Positions 13,205-16,667 of a DNA stretch of 16,667 nucleotides are shown here, one piece after another; position 1 is the stretch's first letter; each line of letters starts with the position of its first letter. The notes under the pieces were generated by a model, which worked only from the letters and a program-made list of their open reading frames with translations, was not told the origin of the DNA and made no database searches. The DNA comes from Candidatus Bipolaricaulota bacterium (GTDB taxonomy: Bacteria > Bipolaricaulota > Bipolaricaulia > UBA7950 > UBA9294): positions 1 to 16,667 of the forward strand of contig JAUWOJ010000017.1 of NCBI GenBank assembly GCA_030612175.1, given 5' to 3'. The position numbers and the translations under genes are program-made.

Positions 13205-14032
13205 TTATAAACGCCTAATAATAGCAAGCAAGAGCCGACGTACTTGTTCTCCTACTCGACAAGTTGTCTCCATCACTTCTTCGTGAGAAAGACGGGCCCC
13301 TGGATCTACCCCGGCAGCAAGATTGGTGGCGCAGGAGAGACCCAACACTTCCATGCCCGCGTGGCAAGCGGCAATCACCTCAGGAACGGTGGACATCCCC
13401 ACAAGGTCCGCTCCCAGTGAGCGAAAAGCCCGGATCTCTGCTGGAGTCTCAAAGGAAGGCCCAAGCGTTGCCAGATACACGCCTTCTTTGAGTTCAATTC
13501 CTTCTGCTCTTGCCGCTTCTCTTGCCACTACACATAGGCGGGGACTATACGCAGCAGACATATCAGGAAAACGAACTCCGAGCTGCTCGGAGTTCTTGCC
13601 ACGTAATGGATTCCTCCCCAACATATTAATGTGGTCAGTAATTAGTGCCAAGTCTCCTGCGGCAAACTCGGTGTTAACAGCGCCCGAGGCATTGGTGACA
13701 ACAAGCGTCTTTATTCCCATGAGCGCAAATAGACGAGTGGAAAAGACAACCTTATCCAGAGGATAACCTTCATAATAGTGTGCGCGGCCCCGCTGAACGA
13801 GAACAACTTTTCCCTCAATTTCCCCTACCCACAAATCACCAGTATGCCCGGTGACAGTCGAAACAGGAAAGCCAGGAATCTCACTACATGGGATATGTAC
13901 TCCTCGTCCAGGTACGCCAAATGCCCTAGAAAGACCCGAGCCAAGTACAATGGCGATTGTTGGGAGCGCCGGAAGCTTGTTCTGCAGCACAGAAACAGCC
14001 CTATTCAGCTCAGCCAGTTGAGTATCATTCAT
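13205..14032 (-). CDS. Purine nucleoside phosphorylase, trimeric type
   Basis: A 275-residue low-molecular-mass PNP that splits (deoxy)inosine and (deoxy)guanosine with phosphate for purine salvage. Seen in order: LGSGL with phosphate-binding Ser32, TGHTG with His63, GRAHYYEGY with Arg83/His85, TNASGAVN (113-120), DHINMLGRNPL, ATLGPSFETPAE with base-binding Glu195, GMSTVPEVIAA with Met213, and ATNLAAG with Asn237, which marks 6-oxopurine preference. The TNASGAVN segment differs slightly from the more usual TNAAGGLN. Start: AAAGGAGGTG sits about 6 nt before ATG 14032. It lies 138 bp upstream of gdhA on the same strand with no clear terminator between, so read-through into gdhA is possible. Symbol left open because punA, deoD and xapA names are used inconsistently. 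Confidence 0.93.
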   Translation of the reverse strand: MNDTQLAELNRAVSVLQNKLPALPTIAIVLGSGLSRAFGVPGRGVHIPCSEIPGFPVSTVTGHTGDLWVGEIEGKVVLVQRGRAHYYEGYPLDKVVFSTRLFALMGIKTLVVTNASGAVNTEFAAGDLALITDHINMLGRNPLRGKNSEQLGVRFPDMSAAYSPRLCVVAREAARAEGIELKEGVYLATLGPSFETPAEIRAFRSLGADLVGMSTVPEVIAACHAGMEVLGLSCATNLAAGVDPGARLSHEEVMETTCRVGEQVRRLLLAIIRRL

Positions 14033-14139
14033 CGCAACACCTCCTTTCCGAGACTCTGTTGCAGTCCACCAACATTGAGAAGAACCTTCTTAGGCTACCA
14101 ACACCAGATGATCATGTTGTGCAGCGAAATCCCCAGAGG

Positions 14140-14168
14140 AAGATATCGCTTGTTCTGCCAGTTCACAA
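14140..14168 (-). promoter_or_regulatory. Candidate promoter of the purine nucleoside phosphorylase gene
   Basis: Minus strand: TTGTGA (14163-14168), 17-nt spacer, TATCTT (14140-14145), predicted start near 14133 and a leader of about 100 nt. Both boxes match consensus at four of six positions. Confidence 0.35.
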
Positions 14169-14201
14169 ACCATTCAGTTCGACACTGTTCACTGATTTCT
14201 T

Positions 14202-14225
14202 CCTGCTGACTGGCCAGTCAGCAGG
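14202..14225. repeat. Perfect 24-bp palindrome
   Basis: CCTGCTGACTGG at 14202-14213 is followed at once by its exact reverse complement, centred between 14213 and 14214. It lies 47 bp after the stop of the nucleotidyltransferase operon and 170 bp before the phosphorylase gene. Neither strand has a T-run after it, so an ordinary terminator is unlikely; an operator or an RNA hairpin with a four-base loop is possible. Confidence 0.85.
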
Positions 14226-14271
14226 GCATTGCCATCTGCCTCTTCTCAATGCCGCGGTCAATCACTTGAGA

Positions 14272-15327
14272 TCAGATGAAAGCCTGAGAGTGGTCACCAA
14301 GTAGAAACCGGCTAGAAGAACCGCCCATGTTTTTCACTTCCACATACCTGCCAATCAGAGAACGGTCAATGCTTCTTGCGCCCATTATTACGGCTTTTTC
14401 CAGAATGATGCTGTTCTCTATCTTGCTATTCCTAATGATGACGCCATCACCAATTGAAACATAAGGACCAATAACAGAGCCTTCGATCACCACGTCTTTT
14501 CCCAGCATCACTGGGGCAATTAGCCTCGAATCCCTCACTTTGGCGTTCTCATTCTGCCCTTTCTTTCCCTTGACCTCTAGGCTAGTCCCGTCCTTCATAC
14601 GGGTATCCGGAATCATTGCATCCAAGAGAAGCTGGTTTGCATCAATCATATCCGCGGGAGTTCCTACATCCTTCCACCAACCGGCAACCCTATGAGGAAC
14701 AACACGGTAACCGTCATCAATCAACTGCTGGATAGCATCTGTAATCTCAAGCTCCCCGCGCTTTGATGGACTAATCTTCTCAATAGCAGCGAAAATATGA
14801 TGGTCAAACACATACGTACCGATGACCGCCAAGTTGGTTAAGGGATTATCAGGTTTTTCCATAACCTTCTTAATCTCATCCTTTTCAAGCCACGCTACTC
14901 CAAAACTGCGTGGATTATCGACTTCGACAAGGGAAATAGCCGCATGGCTGTCCCCTTGTTGAAACTGTTCTATCAATCCTTTTACCCCATTTTCTAAGAG
15001 ATTGTCTCCCAAGTAGAGTAAGAACGGCTCGGAGCCAACGAATTCTTGCGCACATTGAACAGCATGAGCCAACCCTTTTGGTTTCTGCTGCATGATGTAA
15101 CTCAGGTCAAGGTCATTGCGCGATCCATCCTGCAGATAGCTTTTGAAACCTGCTCTAGCTCCTGGGCTGATCACGATACCAATCTCGCGAATACCGGCAT
15201 CTTTGACCGCCTCAAGTATGAGGTCTATCACCGGCTTGTTAGCAATTGGAATCAGGTGCTTTGCCTTAGAATATGTTAAGGGACGCATTCTGGTTCCCTC
15301 GCCAGCGCAGAGGATTACTGCCCGCAT
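14272..15327 (-). CDS. Glucose-1-phosphate nucleotidyltransferase, long (RmlA/StrD-like) form
   Basis: 351 residues in two parts. Residues 1-235 are a nucleotidyltransferase: CAGEGTRMRPLTYSKAKHLI with the G-x-G-T-R loop and KHLIPIANKP (23-32), LYLGDN with metal-binding Asp108, EKPDNP (157-162), GELEITDAIQ and GWWKDVGTPADMIDAN (216-231). Residues 255-351 look like a left-handed beta-helix of hexapeptide repeats (VMLGKDVVIEGSVIGPYVSI). The layout and the WWKDVGTP motif match the long RmlA/StrD group, normally annotated as glucose-1-phosphate thymidylyltransferase, giving dTDP-glucose for deoxysugars. Other UTP- or dTTP-using sugar transferases share the layout, so nucleotide and sugar are not certain. 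GAAGGAAG precedes the ATG. It overlaps the upstream gene by 13 nt, indicating one operon. Confidence 0.85.
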   Translation of the reverse strand: MRAVILCAGEGTRMRPLTYSKAKHLIPIANKPVIDLILEAVKDAGIREIGIVISPGARAGFKSYLQDGSRNDLDLSYIMQQKPKGLAHAVQCAQEFVGSEPFLLYLGDNLLENGVKGLIEQFQQGDSHAAISLVEVDNPRSFGVAWLEKDEIKKVMEKPDNPLTNLAVIGTYVFDHHIFAAIEKISPSKRGELEITDAIQQLIDDGYRVVPHRVAGWWKDVGTPADMIDANQLLLDAMIPDTRMKDGTSLEVKGKKGQNENAKVRDSRLIAPVMLGKDVVIEGSVIGPYVSIGDGVIIRNSKIENSIILEKAVIMGARSIDRSLIGRYVEVKNMGGSSSRFLLGDHSQAFI

Positions 15328-16385
15328 CGATCTTCCTTCTTCTGCATCTGCACAATCCTTTTTACTTCCTGAGAACGGCTTTTGTCCATTACCAGCAACG
15401 CCTTACCCGTGTCTACAATGACGAGATTGGAGACTCCTAGCGTGGCAATCAATTTCCCCTCTTCAGACACAATAATACTATCCTGTGTATCGATTCCAAG
15501 GTGAGAAGCCCGAATACTATTTCCACATTCATCCTTGCTCAGCACTCTCTCTAAGGCCGCCCAATCCCCTACATCGCTCCAGCCTATGTTTCCTGTAGGA
15601 ATCATCTGCACGCGCTCGCTCTTTTCCATTACTCCGTAATCAATGGAGATGGCTGTCTGATCGTGGTAAACCTGGTTGAGTACAGCTTGCCCATCAACTG
15701 CTCCAAGATGCCCCCTTATCACCTGTAACCCTTCGTACAGCTTGGGCATATGGAGCTTGATCTCATACAGGATCGTATCAACCCTCCAAACAAACATCCC
15801 GCTGTTCCAGAAGTAGTCGCCCTGGCAAAGAAAGCGAGTAGCTGTTCCTTGATCGGGTTTCTCAGTGAACTCCTCTACTTTCATTGCACCATTCGAAGCA
15901 GTTGGCTCTTTCACGGCTCTAATATACCCATAACCAGTTGCGGGATGATCCGGGGCGATGCCCAAGGTAATCAGGCAATCCCCTGTACTGGCAGCCGCGA
16001 TCGCCTCTCTGAGACATTGTAAGAAGCGTACATTATTGGTTATCACGTGATCCGCTGGAAGAACGACCATCGTTCCTTCGGGGTCAAGGCGAGAAAGCCA
16101 TAGGGCGGCAACTCCAACGCAGGGAGCAGTCCCCCGCGCCATGGGCTCAGCGACAATGTTCTTCGCGGGCAAGGAAGGAAGCTGTCGCAAAACTAGTGGC
16201 GCATACTGCTCCGCGACAACAACAATGGTATTCTCAATTGGAATAAGAGGAGCGATCCGCTCAACCGTTTCCTGCAGCATAGTCCTCTTTCCAAGGAGGT
16301 TCAAGAACTGCTTTGGACGCTTCCGTGTACTTAATGGCCACAGCCGCTCGCCCTGACCACCGGCCATGATTACAGCAAAGTTCAT
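15315..16385 (-). CDS. manC: Mannose-1-phosphate guanylyltransferase, single-domain
   Basis: 356 residues; makes GDP-mannose from mannose-1-phosphate and GTP, for glycans or GDP-sugars. Motifs: VIMAGGQGERLWPLST (5-20) and RPKQFLNL, NIVAEPMARGTAPCVG (76-91), VLPADHVI (108-115), TGYGYIRAV, EEFTEKPD, YFWNSGMFVWR, SIDYGVMEKS and GWSDVGDW. The length fits the nucleotidyltransferase plus short beta-helical tail only; the phosphomannose isomerase domain of bifunctional ManC/AlgA is absent, so isomerase must be supplied elsewhere. AGGAGG lies 5-6 nt before the ATG. It starts 20 nt after the four-helix-bundle gene and overlaps the next nucleotidyltransferase, so both sugar-nucleotide enzymes are made together. 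Confidence 0.93.
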   Translation of the reverse strand: MNFAVIMAGGQGERLWPLSTRKRPKQFLNLLGKRTMLQETVERIAPLIPIENTIVVVAEQYAPLVLRQLPSLPAKNIVAEPMARGTAPCVGVAALWLSRLDPEGTMVVLPADHVITNNVRFLQCLREAIAAASTGDCLITLGIAPDHPATGYGYIRAVKEPTASNGAMKVEEFTEKPDQGTATRFLCQGDYFWNSGMFVWRVDTILYEIKLHMPKLYEGLQVIRGHLGAVDGQAVLNQVYHDQTAISIDYGVMEKSERVQMIPTGNIGWSDVGDWAALERVLSKDECGNSIRASHLGIDTQDSIIVSEEGKLIATLGVSNLVIVDTGKALLVMDKSRSQEVKRIVQMQKKEDRCGQ

Positions 16386-16405
16386 GCTTGTCCTCCTGTC
16401 GGCTC

Positions 16406-16651
16406 TTATAAGGATTTGGGGGTTATTGGGTTCGTTGAGTTCGTAGAGTTCATTGGGTTCGTTGGGTTCATAGAGTCCATAAAGCCTTCAATCATGTTGC
16501 TTGTTAGTGAGACCACCGCTCGGCGGATCTGATCACGTAGGGCATAATCCTTGGAGAACCCGTCCACTGAGGACAGCCGATAGATACTAGACACAATCTG
16601 TCTTGCCGTTTGCCAAACCCGTAGATCTTCGAATTTCTCTGCTGCAGGCAT
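16406..16651 (-). CDS. Four-helix-bundle (23S rRNA intervening-sequence-type) protein, C-terminally truncated
   Basis: 81 residues. Residues 6-57 match the start of the four-helix-bundle family: KFEDLRVWQTARQIVSSIYR, then GFSKDYALRDQIRRAVVSLTSNMIEGF, covering the first one and a half to two helices. Normal members run to about 115-125 residues with two more helices; here everything after EGF is replaced by residues 57-76 encoded by a 9-bp tandem repeat (PTN/PMN/STN triplets). The protein is therefore likely a remnant or non-functional. Family function is unknown; members occur in rRNA intervening sequences and scattered in genomes. The start at 16651 fits the usual family N-terminus but has no strong ribosome site. 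The manC gene starts 20 nt downstream. Confidence 0.8.
   Translation of the reverse strand: MPAAEKFEDLRVWQTARQIVSSIYRLSSVDGFSKDYALRDQIRRAVVSLTSNMIEGFMDSMNPTNPMNSTNSTNPITPKSL
16422..16484 (-). repeat. Nonamer tandem repeat (7 units) ending the four-helix-bundle gene
   Basis: Seven consecutive 9-bp units, minus-strand consensus CYCWAYGAA, with one to four differences between units. The period is three codons, so the reading frame is kept and each unit encodes a (P/S)(T/M)N-like triplet. It is not a CRISPR array: units abut without spacers and are only 9 bp. Confidence 0.88.
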
Positions 16652-16667
16652 ATTCTATTTCTAGTTC

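Larger units (their letters stand above)
14033..14271. other. 239-bp non-coding gap
   Basis: No convincing gene on either strand: minus-strand frames reach about 27 codons (ATG near 14176) or 40 codons without a normal start, and a longer plus-strand frame lacks a start outside the phosphorylase gene and has no ribosome site. The gap holds a promoter candidate for the phosphorylase, a small AAGAA/TTCTT dyad around 14081-14092, and the 24-bp palindrome listed separately. Confidence 0.6.

Noticed and set aside
13323..13766. 147-codon frame on plus strand
   Set aside because: Antisense to the purine nucleoside phosphorylase, whose motifs are all intact; the frame has no ribosome site and no recognisable domain.
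14093..14212. Minus-strand 40-codon frame with a helical-looking product ending HNMIIWCW
   Set aside because: It begins at a CTG directly after a stop, without a normal start or ribosome site; a decayed gene is possible but not supportable.
13957..14304. Plus-strand frame crossing the 14033-14271 gap
   Set aside because: Its only ATG is antisense to the phosphorylase gene, there is no ribosome site, and the part within the gap resembles no family I know.
16422..16484. CRISPR array
   Set aside because: Units are 9 bp, abut each other and have no spacers; they are in frame with a protein-coding gene.

Overview
The window is a compact bacterial chromosomal segment of intermediate GC (roughly half, by eye). 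It has tightly spaced operons, clear Shine-Dalgarno sites and bacterial housekeeping genes (ruvB, ribF, tsaB, rpmB). Two metabolic blocks suggest an anaerobic or microaerophilic organism able to run the citrate branch of the TCA cycle reductively: icd with a two-subunit ATP-citrate lyase, and a four-subunit 2-oxoacid:ferredoxin oxidoreductase. I cannot assign a phylum from sequence alone. No rRNA, tRNA, CRISPR array, phage or insertion sequence was found, and no stretch over 300 bases lacks a gene.

Layout, left to right. (1) 1-5014, plus strand: the 3' part of an IclR-type regulator, then icd, the small (ATP-grasp) ATP-citrate lyase subunit and the large (CoA-ligase plus citrate-synthase-like) subunit, with gaps of 50, 3 and -4 nt, closed by a strong hairpin. 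(2) 5129-5638: a short CDP-alcohol phosphatidyltransferase with an altered catalytic motif, converging on ruvB so that the two stop codons share CTAG. (3) 5635-6766: ruvB on the minus strand, then a divergent control region with an 8-bp inverted repeat shared with ribF. (4) 6767-9068, plus strand: ribF, tsaB (apparently leaderless, with its own promoter), rpmB and a small S1-domain RNA-binding protein. (5) 9093-11674: korDABC-type oxidoreductase, followed by two hairpins. (6) 11810-14032, minus strand: glutamate dehydrogenase and purine nucleoside phosphorylase. (7) 14033-14271: a non-coding 239-bp gap holding a perfect 24-bp palindrome. (8) 14272-16651, minus strand: a long-form glucose-1-phosphate nucleotidyltransferase, mannose-1-phosphate guanylyltransferase, and a C-terminally truncated four-helix-bundle protein whose end is built from a 9-bp tandem repeat.

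How the genes fit together: in the reductive direction, the oxidoreductase (if it accepts 2-oxoglutarate/succinyl-CoA), isocitrate dehydrogenase, an aconitase encoded elsewhere, and ATP-citrate lyase would convert succinyl-CoA plus two CO2 into acetyl-CoA and oxaloacetate. Glutamate dehydrogenase would draw on the same 2-oxoglutarate pool. The main uncertainty is the oxidoreductase substrate, because its alpha subunit carries motifs I associate with the VorB-like class. Most of the window is recognisable core metabolism. The less ordinary signals are the motif deviations, the regulatory structures and the repeat-terminated protein.
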